Assembly: GCA_021325555.1 (NCBI GenBank)
Contig: JAJPGY010000004.1
Location: 1 to 64,000 of the forward strand
Source: Pseudomonadota bacterium
Lineage (GTDB): Bacteria; Cyanobacteriota; Vampirovibrionia; Obscuribacterales; Obscuribacteraceae
DNA length: 64,000 nt
Reading direction: 5' to 3'
Below the pieces are notes generated by a model that did no database searches, was not told the DNA's origin, and worked only from the letters and a program-made list of their open reading frames with translations. The first letter of the stretch is position 1. Each line of letters starts with the position of its first letter. The position numbers and the translations under genes are program-made. Shown piece by piece: positions 1 through 10,143 of this stretch.

Positions 1-3000
1 ATGTCAACGCTGTAGCTCAATCCATAAACCTCACCAACGCCCAGCTTCAGGGCGCGGTTAATTTCGCCTTGCTTGCCTCCGGAGACATAAGCGAGGTCAA
101 CAGCACCAGTGACTTGATCAGCGCCACAAACCTCAGTGGGCTCGGCGGCCAGATAGTCATGGCTGCCGGCGTAGATATCACGAGCATCATTGCCAACCCC
201 GGGCAAGCCACCACTATGGACTCTGCCACCGGCAAGGTCGCATACGGCGGGGCGGACCTGCCGATTAGCACCACCGGCGGTTCCATAAACGCCGGCTCAT
301 TGAACATGCAATCCAACGGTGCCGGCATCGCTGTTCAAGCCAGCGGAACCAAGGCTTCCAACGGAGCGCTGACAATTGGAAGCATAAACAGCTCTGGCGT
401 GGGCGGTGCTGGAGGCGCCTGCTTCAACTGCGCCGGCGCTCGCGGGCAGGATGCCGGCGCAGTAATCTTGACAGCAACTGAAGAAATAACAAGCAAAAAC
501 ATCTGGACCTTCGGCGGTGGCGGCGGCGGATGCTGGGGATGCGGCGCCACACTGAACAAGGGCGGCGAAGGCGGAGAGGGTGGTGCTATCACCATTCAAT
601 CGAGCAATGGTGGGATCGACATACAGGGCGACCTCAACAGCTCCGGTGGCGGTGGCGGCGGCGGCAGCTATGGCGGGGCCGGCGGCTCGGCTGGCCTGAT
701 ATCCATAACGGGAGCCGGTACTGTCTTCATTGCCGGTCCGGTGCTGGCCGCAGGCGGTGGCGCCGGCGGTGCCAACGGAGGCGGGGGCAGCTTTGGTGGT
801 GGCGGCGGTGGCTCCGGTTTCGATCAGGGCAACGGCGGCGGTGGCCTCTTTGGCGGCGGCCAGGGTGGCTCTGCGGGGGGCACCGGCGGCGGATTTCAGG
901 GAGGCGGAGCAGCAGGAGGCGGCGGAGCCGGCGGCGGCCCGGGCTTCGGTGGCGGTGGAGCCTTGTTCGGTGAGGGCGGTCTCGGGTCAAGCGGCTCAGC
1001 CGGGGCCAATGTGGCTGCCGCGGCCAACAATGCCCAGGCCGGCCCCGACGGGCAGATTACAATTTCGGGTGCTTCAACCACTGTTAACAGTAAAGTCAGT
1101 GATTGGTATGGGGGCCAGTTTTTGGCCAACAGCTCGAGCTTCACACAATCGCCGTATTGCTGCATTTCCGTCTGGGGGGCAAACGTGTCGTTAAATGGTG
1201 GTGAGACACCTTCCAGCACGGTAACCGTAGCCGGTCAGATCGTCAGCAATGGCATATTGGTCAGCAACCCCGATAAGACTTGCCCGATACCGCCCGGCGT
1301 CACCAACGGCTTTACGCCGCTAACCAGCCTTGACTTGACCAGTTTAGCCGTAACGCAAGATATCTTGCTGGGCCTCGAGATGCCCGGATCAGGCGTCTCT
1401 CTGGGATCGACCGGCTCATTTACGACCGACAGCAGCGGTGCAGCGATCAGCGGCAGCAGCCTTGTCCTGACCCCAAACTCACTGGCGGCAACCCCGCTGA
1501 CAGCCGAATTTATCCCGTCAGGCGTCACGGTTACTCTGCAAGGCTTCCAGTCCAAGAACTCGACCATCAGCTTGGATCTGACACCGTCGAGCACCCATAC
1601 GCAGGTATTTATATATGGCACAGAAGCATTTGCAGGCGCATCAGCAACAACCCCTTCAAATGGATATATCTCCATCGCCTCAGACTCCAAGAATCCCACA
1701 CCCTGGCTGGTGATTGGCAGCGGTGCCAGATTGACCTCAGATGGTTCTTTGTCACTTACGACCAACAGCATAAGCAACTCAGGCACAATCCTGGCCGCAA
1801 CCGGGCTCAATGTAGGAAGCAGCGGCTCGCTCTCCATTACAGGCTCCGGCGGCACCTTCGCGGTAGGGACATCTGCCACGCCCGCTGCCAGCGGTGATCT
1901 GGCAGTGGGCAGCGGGGTATCCATTTCGGCCGCCACCAACCTCAGCATTGCCACTGCAACCAGCTCAAGCGGAAACATCTTTATTAATGGCAACCTCAGT
2001 GCATCGACCATTGAGCTGGTTGCTGATGGCTTGGGCAGCATCACTCAAGCCACCACGGGCTCCAGCATAAGTGCTGGCGCACTGACGCTTTTGTCCGGTT
2101 CCGGCAACATTACGATTGCTTCCACGAACGCGGCAAATCTGGTTGCCAATACAAAGGGCAGCGTAACGCTCTCGGACACCGCCGCCGCTGTAGCGTTAGG
2201 CGGACAGCTGTCCGTCGCTTCCACCGGATATGACTTCTTGCTGAGCGCTAGTGGAAATATCACCGTCACCGGAACAGTGACAGCAACCGACAAATTGACC
2301 TTGCAGTCAACGTCCCCTGATGGAACTATAGAAATTTCGGCCAATACCTTTGCAATGAACAGGGTAACTGTGTCTACGCAGGGTTGCAACGGTTCGGTCA
2401 CTGTTGATGCCGGTGCTGAGCTGTTTTCCGGAGAAGGCGACACGCCTGGTTACGTTTACATCAACACAGCCAATTTGTACAACTACGGGACGATTGCGGC
2501 GCAAGGGGAGAGACTCAACACCGATGGCGCCATCCAAGGTGGTGAGGTCTGGGTCACAGGACCTGCAGGCTGTGGTTTGTTTGTTCAGAACAATGGCTAC
2601 ATCTTAGCAACCGGCAGCGACTGGTTTACCGGGGATCTATCTGTTGATGTATATGGAACCGGTCTATTGCAGGCCGGTGTTGTGCAAAACGGCGTTTTTG
2701 TGCCGGGCGGAATTTGGTTCACCAGCAACAGCGGCTCCGTGACCGTACATCAGGGTGAATGCGCCGGCGCCGTCCGCGGGTCAGCCGAAACATCTTTTGA
2801 TGTCTACACGCAGACCGACCTGCTCGTGTGCGACATCTCAGCACAGTCAGTGTTGCTTGACACCGTCGGCAATATACGCCAGGTTACCGGGACGGTCGTG
2901 AAAACAGATACTCTCACTATCGACACAACCGCAGGCAGTGCCACGCTTGATACGAACGCAAGCTCCGTCGTCGCCAATTGCACTGGCGGGCAGACCTCCG

Positions 3001-6000
3001 TATTTGACTCTGCCACGCTGGTAACTGTATCCGGCAGCCTGGGCACGGGCTCGCTGAGTGTCACCGCATCCAGTGGCGGTATCTCAGCCAGCAGCATCAC
3101 CGGCGGCGGATTGACGCTAAACGCGAGCGGTGGCATCAGCATTACGGGCACGTCCATATCGGGCACTACCTCGCTTACCGCGACCGGCTCGATCTCCGGC
3201 GGCGGCTTCGGCGGTGGCTCGCTCTCGCTTAGCGGCAGCAGCATCGACATAAGCACGTCCGCCACCCGCATATCCTTCTTGGCGGGCGGCTCCGTGGGAA
3301 TTGCGGATACCGGCTCGGGAGTGGTCACCATCAGCGGCACGACTTCCGGCTCTCTCAGCCTTGGCTGCGGATGCCATATGAGCCTCGGCGATATCTCCAG
3401 CAGCACCGCCGCGCTCACGGCACAAGGCACTGGCATCATCGACCAGACGCCTGGAGGCTCGCTCACCACAAGCTCACTTGCCGTAACCACGGATTCAGGC
3501 GCAGCCAAGCTGACAACGACGGCAGGCATGGTGACGGCATCAAGCACGAGCGGCACAATTGCAATTACAGCCACAGGCTCAACCGGCGTCGGTGCATCAA
3601 ACGTCGGCACCGGTTCGCTTACCGTGACGGCAGGCGGTACGCTCGCCACCACGGGGACGCTCTCCGGTGGCACCATTACCCTGGAGACAACGGCTGCCAG
3701 TGGTGGAAACATAATTGTTGGTGGTGACATCACCGCCGGACAGGCTACGTTCAGCGCCGGTGGCTCAGGCACCATCAGCGCAAGCGGACAGCCGAGCCTG
3801 CAGATCCCGATCATTTACCTGGAGGCAGGGGTCGGCAATGTGGGTTCTCCTACATCCTTCTTCGCCACCACTGCCAGTACCATCTACATTAACGTCGCTG
3901 GCAGCGCCTATGTCGCCACCAGCAGCACCAATCCCACAGTCATCGGCAACAGCGCCACCATGAGTCAAACGCTCTCTGTGGAGCCTACTGGTACCGGGGG
4001 CACCCTGACCACAAGCGGTACCATCAACACCGGCACGTTGACGATCGCCCCGCCTGTCGGCTCGACGTCAACTTACAATATTGTATTGGGCACCGTAAGC
4101 GCCGGGTCGACAAACCTTACCGCTGGCGGCGCCGGCACCATATCTCAGACAGGCGGAACCACGCTCACCACAGACAATTTGAGCGTGACCACCGGCTCAG
4201 GCAGTGCCACACTCACCAACAGCAACACGAGCGCGAGCACGCTTACCGCCACCACCGGCTCGGGCACGCTCAACCTCACCACCTCCGGCCCAACCTCCGT
4301 CACCGCAACTACTACCTCCGGCACCATCGAGGTATCATCCGGTGGGACCACCAGCGTCGGCGCCGCCAGTCTCGGCACCGGCACCCTTGATGTCTCCTCC
4401 TCCGGCAATCTTTCGGCCCCCGGCACGATCTCCGGCTCAACCGGCGGCACCCTGGGCCTGTCCACCACATCCGGCTCCGGCGGCAACATTATGATAGGCA
4501 CCGTCAGCCTCAGCGGTGGTACGGTCAACCTGAGCGCCGGCGGCTCCGGCTCCATCTCTCAAACCGGCGGCACCGCAGTGTCCGCCGGCAGCTTGAGCGT
4601 CTCCACCGACTCCGGCAGCGCCACCTTGACCAACAGCAACACCGGCGCAAGCACGCTCACCGCCACCACGGGCTCCGGCACGCTCAACCTCACTACCTCC
4701 GGTCCAACGGCCTTGACTGCGACAATAGCCTCTGGCGAAGCCGACATATCATCCGGCGGCACAACCACCCTCGGCGCCTCCAGCCTGGGCACCGGCGCTC
4801 TTACTGTCAGCTCCCCGGGCAATCTCTCAACCACGGGCACCATCACTGGTTCCACCGGCAGCACCCTCGGACTTTCCACCGCTGCCGCTTCCAGCGGCAG
4901 CATCACTTTAGGCAACATCAACCTCGGCGGTGGCACGCTGAGCCTGAATGCAGGCGGCTCCGGCTCCATCGGTCAAACCGGTGACACCACGCTCAGCGCC
5001 GGAACCCTCAACGTGACTACCGGCGCCGGCAATGCCACGCTCACCGACAGCAACACGGGACAAAGCACGCTGACTGTTACCACCGCCTCCGGCACCATCG
5101 ACATAACAACCGGGGGGCCAACGACCGTCGGCACATCAAGCCTGGGCAGCGGCACACTCCTTGTTGCGGCCGGCGGCGATCTGACAACCACGGGCCCAAT
5201 CAGCGGCGGCAGCGGCAGCGCTCTCGTGCTCACCACCACTGCCGGGTCGAACGGCAATATTCTTATCACCGGCTCCCTGTCCAGCGGCACGACCGTGACA
5301 CTATCTGCCAACGGGAAGGGCAATGTCACGGACACCGCCGCCGGCAGCTCCGTAACCGCAGCCACAGACCTGATTGTCAGCTCCGGCTCCGGGGACATCA
5401 ACCTCACCAACGTCAACTCGCCGGAAATCGATGTATCAACTACCGGTTCCGTCACCATCGTCGATACCGCTTCCTCGGTTGCGTTCAGCAACTCCTCAGT
5501 TGGCGGCTCGCTTTCAGTGACATCCGGCGGCAGCATTGCGGTGGGCTCAGGAGTTAATGTTTCCGGCGGCTCGGTCACGTTGACTGCGTCCAATGGCGGC
5601 GACCTTGGCGTTGCCGGCACCTTGTCCGGCAACAGCATTACCCTCAATACCGGCACGCTGGACAATACCGGCTCCGTCACCGCAACAAACTCGCTGTCAG
5701 TACAAAACAACACCAGTGGTCCGCTTACGGTGACCAATGCCGGTAGCCTCTCCTCCGGCGGCACGGTGAGCATGACCAGCGGCTCGAGCATATACGTGTC
5801 GGGGACAGGCACTTTGTCAGCTCCTGACGGGCTAAGCTTCACCAGCACAACCGGCGGCGTCAGCCTAAACCAGAACTCCATTACCGGAACGGTGACAGGC
5901 AGCGCCGCGACATCCTTCATTGTCGTGGCTCCGGACAGCGGCCTCAGTCTAGGCGCGATCACAGCGCCGGACGTTGAGTTTGCCAGCGGCACGGGGAGCG

Positions 6001-8873
6001 TGACGCTAGCCTCCGGCTTCGACGTCACCCAGACAAGCGGCACGCTGACCCTGGCGGCCACCAACCTCACGCTCCAGCCCGGCGCCAGCGTCCAGGCGCC
6101 TTCACTGCAAGTAGACGCCGACACGCTCAACAACGGGGGCACGCTGCAATCAACGTCAGGTGACATAACGATAACAAATCAGCCATCGACGGCCCCACCA
6201 ACAGTCGGTGGCATAACTTCTTTCACAAGCGGGCCCAGCCTGACCATCAACAACACGGGTACTATCTACTCAACCGGGAACCTCAATCTCCCTTCCACTA
6301 ACGTTACCCTCAACAATATTGGCACCAGCAGCGGCGTGCCTTTCCGGGGAGGCTGCGGTCAGTGCGGCATGGCTCCCTTGCCAGGCACCGGATTGATTAG
6401 TATCAATGGTTCTTTCAGCTTTATTCTCAGCCCAAACAACACCTTTACGAACACGGGAACCCTGGTGAGCCGGTCGGGCGAAATTGAGTTCACCGCCAGC
6501 GGTGGCGACGGCAATTTCACCAACTCAGGCGCAATTAGTGCCTATCAAGCCTTTGACGTCACCGTCAACGGCGGCAACTTGACATTTGTGAATTACGGCC
6601 AAATAAAGAGTTTGACCGATGCCATCCTGATAACCAATCACGGCGGAATCATGAACTTCAACAACTATTGCACCATGGTCGCCTCCGGACCGGTCGACGT
6701 CACCAGCGACGGTGGCGGGAAGGGGCTTGTCACGTTCAACAACTCCGGCTTGATCCAGAGCCTGACAGATGAGGTCGAGTTTACGAACAACAGCGGAAAC
6801 ACCTACTTCTCCAACTGCTGCACAATAATTGCTCGCACGCAGGTTGAAATTATCGACAATGGCGGTCACAACGCCACCACAACGTTTGTGAACTCGGGCT
6901 TGATCGAAAGTCAAACAGATGAGTTCAGCCTCATACAGCACGGCGGCGATCTTAACGTCACCAACTCAGCATCGGGAACGATTACTTCAACAGGCCAAGC
7001 AACGTTCCTTACTGATGGCGGCGTTTTGACTGTCAACAATGCAGGCACGGTAACAAGTTCCGCAGGCACGGTAAAGTTTGCCTCAACCGGCAACGAGGGG
7101 CTCAACCTGACCAACTCCGGCACGATTGATGGCGTGCAGCAAGTGGATATGCAAACAAACGGCACCTTGACGATCAACAACTCGGCAACTGGAACTGTCA
7201 CGGGGACGTTGCTCACCTTCGAGGACCACGCCCTGGCACCGATAGTCAACTCGGGCACTTTCTCGACATCTGGCTCGTTCTACCTCTCGAGCAGCTCCGA
7301 TCTCGATATCACTGGCGGTGGCGTGATCGCGGCGGCCGGCGGCATTAATTTATCGAGCAAGTTTGGCGCGGTGCTGGTGAATCAAGGCAGCCTCACCGGC
7401 GCGCTTTCAGGCGGCGCCGACACTTCCTTCACCGCGGCCACATCCACCTCGGGGCTCACCGCCGGCAGCATCACGGCCCAGGGCGGTTCTCTCAGCCTCA
7501 CGGCAGGCACCGGCGTGCTGCAGGTGGCAAACGGCTCTGTATTAAGCGCCGACTATGGAAATCTTGCAATTGAGAATGCAAATACAGCCGCCGGCTCGAT
7601 TGTAGTGGGACAAAACGCCCAGCTTACTGCTTACACGAAGGGCAACGCGCCGGGCGGCAACATATATCTGATAATCGGCACAGAGATACCCACCAAACCA
7701 GTGCCCGGCAACTGGGGCTCCCCCTACGTAAGCGTCTACCAGCAGCACGGCGGTTATGTCTACTTCGGCACCTACGGCATTACTGCCGCGGCTCCCAGCA
7801 ACAGCCTTCATGCCGTCGGCACCAATATCGTCTTCAGCACCGGCTCACTGCCAGGCTCGGCAATCACCCTGCAGGGGGGCGTGTATATGAATGCCGATCC
7901 ACCGGCGCTGTCTGCGCCTATCAGTCCGGCCGCTGCCGGAGCTACGCAACTGCAATTGCCTGCCGGACCCGGCGTAGGCACAAACCCAGCGCCTGCGCTG
8001 ATAAGCGTACCGGCAACGCAGCCTTCACCAAACAATTCCGGCATCGGGGCTTATCCTTCTGGCCTGGTGCCGTGGCCGGGCGGCGCGCCTAGCGCTGAGG
8101 ACGTCAGCGACGAGCAACGAGACAGGACAACCGGCGATGTCGTTCCTGATCCGGAACTGCCGGCGGCGACGCAAAGATCGGTCAACCAGGCTCCGGACAT
8201 GCTTGAGCTTACAGACAGACAGATAGACGAGCTGGCGGATCAATCCGGTCTCCAGCCAGTCAGCTTCCTGCCGCCCGCAGCAGCCGCAATTCCCAGGGCC
8301 GGTTCCATTCAGACGGCTGCCTGGTCCGGCTGCACAATCAAACATACGGGACGCGCACAGCTCTCGGTAGCAACGGACCGGACCGTATCGTTACGGCAAG
8401 GTGAGATATTGGTGCTGGCTTCCCAGCCAACTGTTGTGGCAGCGAGCAGGTGCAGGATCCTGGCTCAGACAGGGGCCGCGGTCATGGTGCGGCAGTTCGG
8501 CACCGTGACCAAGGTGCGCAATCTTTATGAAACAAGAAAAGGCAGCGTACGCGTTTACACGGGGCAGGCGTACGCTTCTCTCTCTGCCGGTCAAGAGCTG
8601 TTGATTGCTTCGAGTTCACCGGCGCTAGACAGGGCGATGAAGGCCGACCAGGTTGGACGGCGCCGAACCGACAAATACAACTTTGACCTCGGGGTAGCGG
8701 CTGCACGCAGCGAGATCTCGCTCGTGTCGCTCATGGCCAATAACTCGCTACTGTCCCGGCTCCTGCATAGCCAGGGCAAGGATGACCGGGTCGTGGCCGG
8801 CAGGGTGATGAAATTTGCCGCGGCTTTGACGATGGCCACGCGATCGCATGGGGTCTTCAAGAGGACGCCTTAG
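1..8873 (+). CDS. Giant Gly-rich, repeat-containing surface protein with C-terminal FecR-like domain (5' partial)
   Basis: The reading frame is open from the first base of the window (first full codon at 3), so the N-terminus and any signal peptide lie upstream and more than 2,950 residues are visible. In order: a beta-helix-like segment, a Gly-rich stretch (about 390-1010), thousands of bases of Ser/Thr/Gly/Asn-rich repeats typical of filamentous-haemagglutinin or autotransporter passengers, a stretch with many 'NNSG/TNSG' turns (about 6200-7300), a Pro-rich linker (about 7880-8060), and a FecR-like domain (about 8330-8640; 'LRQGEILVLA', 'TRKGSVRVYTG'). A conserved tail follows from 8709 ('SEISLVSL'). 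No autotransporter barrel is seen. Likely exported or cell-surface; adhesion is inferred from composition only. Haemagglutinin-type repeats fused to a FecR-like end are unusual. Confidence 0.8.
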   Translation, partial: VNAVAQSINLTNAQLQGAVNFALLASGDISEVNSTSDLISATNLSGLGGQIVMAAGVDITSIIANPGQATTMDSATGKVAYGGADLPISTTGGSINAGSLNMQSNGAGIAVQASGTKASNGALTIGSINSSGVGGAGGACFNCAGARGQDAGAVILTATEEITSKNIWTFGGGGGGCWGCGATLNKGGEGGEGGAITIQSSNGGIDIQGDLNSSGGGGGGGSYGGAGGSAGLISITGAGTVFIAGPVLAAGGGAGGANGGGGSFGGGGGGSGFDQGNGGGGLFGGGQGGSAGGTGGGFQGGGAAGGGGAGGGPGFGGGGALFGEGGLGSSGSAGANVAAAANNAQAGPDGQITISGASTTVNSKVSDWYGGQFLANSSSFTQSPYCCISVWGANVSLNGGETPSSTVTVAGQIVSNGILVSNPDKTCPIPPGVTNGFTPLTSLDLTSLAVTQDILLGLEMPGSGVSLGSTGSFTTDSSGAAISGSSLVLTPNSLAATPLTAEFIPSGVTVTLQGFQSKNSTISLDLTPSSTHTQVFIYGTEAFAGASATTPSNGYISIASDSKNPTPWLVIGSGARLTSDGSLSLTTNSISNSGTILAATGLNVGSSGSLSITGSGGTFAVGTSATPAASGDLAVGSGVSISAATNLSIATATSSSGNIFINGNLSASTIELVADGLGSITQATTGSSISAGALTLLSGSGNITIASTNAANLVANTKGSVTLSDTAAAVALGGQLSVASTGYDFLLSASGNITVTGTVTATDKLTLQSTSPDGTIEISANTFAMNRVTVSTQGCNGSVTVDAGAELFSGEGDTPGYVYINTANLYNYGTIAAQGERLNTDGAIQGGEVWVTGPAGCGLFVQNNGYILATGSDWFTGDLSVDVYGTGLLQAGVVQNGVFVPGGIWFTSNSGSVTVHQGECAGAVRGSAETSFDVYTQTDLLVCDISAQSVLLDTVGNIRQVTGTVVKTDTLTIDTTAGSATLDTNASSVVANCTGGQTSVFDSATLVTVSGSLGTGSLSVTASSGGISASSITGGGLTLNASGGISITGTSISGTTSLTATGSISGGGFGGGSLSLSGSSIDISTSATRISFLAGGSVGIADTGSGVVTISGTTSGSLSLGCGCHMSLGDISSSTAALTAQGTGIIDQTPGGSLTTSSLAVTTDSGAAKLTTTAGMVTASSTSGTIAITATGSTGVGASNVGTGSLTVTAGGTLATTGTLSGGTITLETTAASGGNIIVGGDITAGQATFSAGGSGTISASGQPSLQIPIIYLEAGVGNVGSPTSFFATTASTIYINVAGSAYVATSSTNPTVIGNSATMSQTLSVEPTGTGGTLTTSGTINTGTLTIAPPVGSTSTYNIVLGTVSAGSTNLTAGGAGTISQTGGTTLTTDNLSVTTGSGSATLTNSNTSASTLTATTGSGTLNLTTSGPTSVTATTTSGTIEVSSGGTTSVGAASLGTGTLDVSSSGNLSAPGTISGSTGGTLGLSTTSGSGGNIMIGTVSLSGGTVNLSAGGSGSISQTGGTAVSAGSLSVSTDSGSATLTNSNTGASTLTATTGSGTLNLTTSGPTALTATIASGEADISSGGTTTLGASSLGTGALTVSSPGNLSTTGTITGSTGSTLGLSTAAASSGSITLGNINLGGGTLSLNAGGSGSIGQTGDTTLSAGTLNVTTGAGNATLTDSNTGQSTLTVTTASGTIDITTGGPTTVGTSSLGSGTLLVAAGGDLTTTGPISGGSGSALVLTTTAGSNGNILITGSLSSGTTVTLSANGKGNVTDTAAGSSVTAATDLIVSSGSGDINLTNVNSPEIDVSTTGSVTIVDTASSVAFSNSSVGGSLSVTSGGSIAVGSGVNVSGGSVTLTASNGGDLGVAGTLSGNSITLNTGTLDNTGSVTATNSLSVQNNTSGPLTVTNAGSLSSGGTVSMTSGSSIYVSGTGTLSAPDGLSFTSTTGGVSLNQNSITGTVTGSAATSFIVVAPDSGLSLGAITAPDVEFASGTGSVTLASGFDVTQTSGTLTLAATNLTLQPGASVQAPSLQVDADTLNNGGTLQSTSGDITITNQPSTAPPTVGGITSFTSGPSLTINNTGTIYSTGNLNLPSTNVTLNNIGTSSGVPFRGGCGQCGMAPLPGTGLISINGSFSFILSPNNTFTNTGTLVSRSGEIEFTASGGDGNFTNSGAISAYQAFDVTVNGGNLTFVNYGQIKSLTDAILITNHGGIMNFNNYCTMVASGPVDVTSDGGGKGLVTFNNSGLIQSLTDEVEFTNNSGNTYFSNCCTIIARTQVEIIDNGGHNATTTFVNSGLIESQTDEFSLIQHGGDLNVTNSASGTITSTGQATFLTDGGVLTVNNAGTVTSSAGTVKFASTGNEGLNLTNSGTIDGVQQVDMQTNGTLTINNSATGTVTGTLLTFEDHALAPIVNSGTFSTSGSFYLSSSSDLDITGGGVIAAAGGINLSSKFGAVLVNQGSLTGALSGGADTSFTAATSTSGLTAGSITAQGGSLSLTAGTGVLQVANGSVLSADYGNLAIENANTAAGSIVVGQNAQLTAYTKGNAPGGNIYLIIGTEIPTKPVPGNWGSPYVSVYQQHGGYVYFGTYGITAAAPSNSLHAVGTNIVFSTGSLPGSAITLQGGVYMNADPPALSAPISPAAAGATQLQLPAGPGVGTNPAPALISVPATQPSPNNSGIGAYPSGLVPWPGGAPSAEDVSDEQRDRTTGDVVPDPELPAATQRSVNQAPDMLELTDRQIDELADQSGLQPVSFLPPAAAAIPRAGSIQTAAWSGCTIKHTGRAQLSVATDRTVSLRQGEILVLASQPTVVAASRCRILAQTGAAVMVRQFGTVTKVRNLYETRKGSVRVYTGQAYASLSAGQELLIASSSPALDRAMKADQVGRRRTDKYNFDLGVAAARSEISLVSLMANNSLLSRLLHSQGKDDRVVAGRVMKFAAALTMATRSHGVFKRTP
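390..1010 (+). repeat. Glycine-rich low-complexity coding segment
   Basis: Within the giant gene, GGC/GGT/GGA triplets dominate and encode runs of five to seven glycines broken by Ala, Ser, Phe and a few Cys ('GWGCGA'-like). The out-of-frame reading frames here are Arg- and Trp-rich artefacts of the GGN repeats. The composition resembles PE_PGRS and other Gly-rich surface proteins; it need not imply homology. Confidence 0.75.
4087..5330 (+). repeat. Tandem 414-bp (138-aa) coding repeats
   Basis: The motif 'SQTGG'/'GQTGD' starts its Ser/Gly codon at 4143, 4557 and 4971, exactly 414 bp apart each time. Flanking motifs recur in register ('SATLTNSNT', 'STLTATTGSGTLNL', 'GTISGSTG', 'LSAGGSGSI'). 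The third unit is shorter, missing one 'TLNLTTSGPT' block. Units are similar but clearly diverged at the DNA level, so the array is old rather than freshly amplified. Related single modules occur earlier, around 3600-3800. Confidence 0.8.
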
Positions 8874-9008
8874 TAGCAGCATTAAGCCCAGCGATGCACG
8901 CCGAGAGCTTTCGGATCCCTATCCCCCGATGTTGTCGCAGTCCCTCGCCAGGGGCAGCTCGATTGCAGATCGGCACTAAGACGAGGATAAGGCGATGCCC
9001 TGCGGGAT

Positions 9009-9428
9009 CTACTTGCCGGCCAGCATACGCTCGGCTTCCGAGAGCTCGCGGTTGTGATCGCGAATGCCGTCGGCTGCTTGCTGCAGGAGGCCGCTGCCAA
9101 GCTCGAGCGCCGGCGGCTGATATACATCTACTACGGAATACTTGCCGAACAGATACTTGCCCGGGTTGAACCAGGACTTCTCGAATTTCATATCGACTGC
9201 CTCCAGGTGCTCTCTTCCTGCTGCATCTCGCGTCGTCCCGATCTCCAGGATGGGCAGGTCGTGATTGGCTTCCCGGCGTCGATCGTTGATCGCTTCCATC
9301 GCCCGTGCCAGCGCCAGTCGATCTTCTATGCTGAAGCTGTTCAGCTCTCTGCTCAAAGCACCTGTCTCCTGAGCTTCCGCTTCCTTCTCCAGGCGCCGCG
9401 CTGTGATGTTCAGCTCATTGTCGTCCAT
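9009..9428 (-). CDS. Hypothetical protein, charged, about 139 aa
   Basis: I do not recognise a family. The start is ATG at 9428 (protein begins MDDNELN), preceded by an AGGA-containing site six bases upstream; the longer frame starting at 9497 has no comparable signal. The product is hydrophilic, rich in Glu, Arg and Ala, with likely helices at both ends and a central aromatic segment ('KSWFNPGKYLFGKY'). It has no signal peptide or membrane segment, so a cytoplasmic role is likely. It is convergent with the giant surface gene, whose stop is about 135 bp away. The opposite-strand frame over 9054-9617 is judged a shadow because its composition is irregular. Confidence 0.55.
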   Translation of the reverse strand: MDDNELNITARRLEKEAEAQETGALSRELNSFSIEDRLALARAMEAINDRRREANHDLPILEIGTTRDAAGREHLEAVDMKFEKSWFNPGKYLFGKYSVVDVYQPPALELGSGLLQQAADGIRDHNRELSEAERMLAGK

Positions 9429-10143
9429 ACGTGTCCTAGCCCCCGTTTGCCGCTGACAGTGACAAGTTACATTGAACTTGTGGCAGCAGCCCGGCAAAAC
9501 TCTGGCATTTTTGTGGCTGATTATCGCTCAGTGATACTGTTTGACTCTGGCGAGTACGGCTCGGTGAACGAAGCTTCGATGCCAGGGAACTCAACGACCG
9601 GTTTCAAAATTAAGTAGCCTCGGGTTTGCCTTTGATGGTCGAATCGACCAACAGAGAGAGCAATTCAGCGAAGGGTCCGATGTTTTGATTTACGCTCGCG
9701 TCCTCTAGTGCGCGGAGGGAGTTATTTCTTGGCAGATGGTTGCGCATACCGCCTGAATTGTGGCTTCTGTGCGGCGCGCTTTTGATCGGGATTTACCCGG
9801 GGTTGCATGCGCCGCCTGAAGACGCGGGAGCCGGCAGCGCCCCGCCTGTCTATAACGTCTTGACGCCGGCTTCCATATAACGTTATTACTGGGCAAGAAC
9901 TATCGCCAATCAATAATCCAAAGCTATAGCCGGGTTACGCTTACAGTCGTTAAAATCTTGTTTAAAAGACAGGGTTCTTCCCTCCTGTCTGATAGAAGAT
10001 TTAGTGAGACCAGCTCTACAATTGCGTTTGCAAAGCAATTTACCGATCCCGTCCGGGTGCACAAGCGAGTAAGTTTATCAACGGCTTTGTCCCACAAGGC
10101 CTTTAGCGAGCACGCATAGACATTCCGTGAAAGGGGGGTGACC
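9429..10143. other. 715-bp intergenic region upstream of the sigma factor
   Basis: I see no convincing gene here. It holds an imperfect hairpin (AGACAGG at 9967-9973 pairing with CCTGTCT at 9984-9990), which on the minus strand is followed by TTTTAAA, and two copies of TATAACGT (9851-9858 and 9876-9883). The second copy lies in the palindrome ATAACGTTAT (9877-9886). These could be regulatory sites for the sigma gene. No clear promoter pair could be fixed. Confidence 0.4.

Noticed and set aside
530..973. Arg/Trp-rich open frames on both strands over the Gly-rich segment
   Set aside because: They are out-of-frame readings of GGN repeats inside the giant gene, with extreme composition and no ribosome site.
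393..1010. Tandem DNA repeat or mobile element in the Gly-rich region
   Set aside because: No fixed period; it is codon-level low complexity only.
9054..9617. Plus-strand frame of 187 codons
   Set aside because: Antisense to the better-supported minus gene with its ribosome site; irregular composition.
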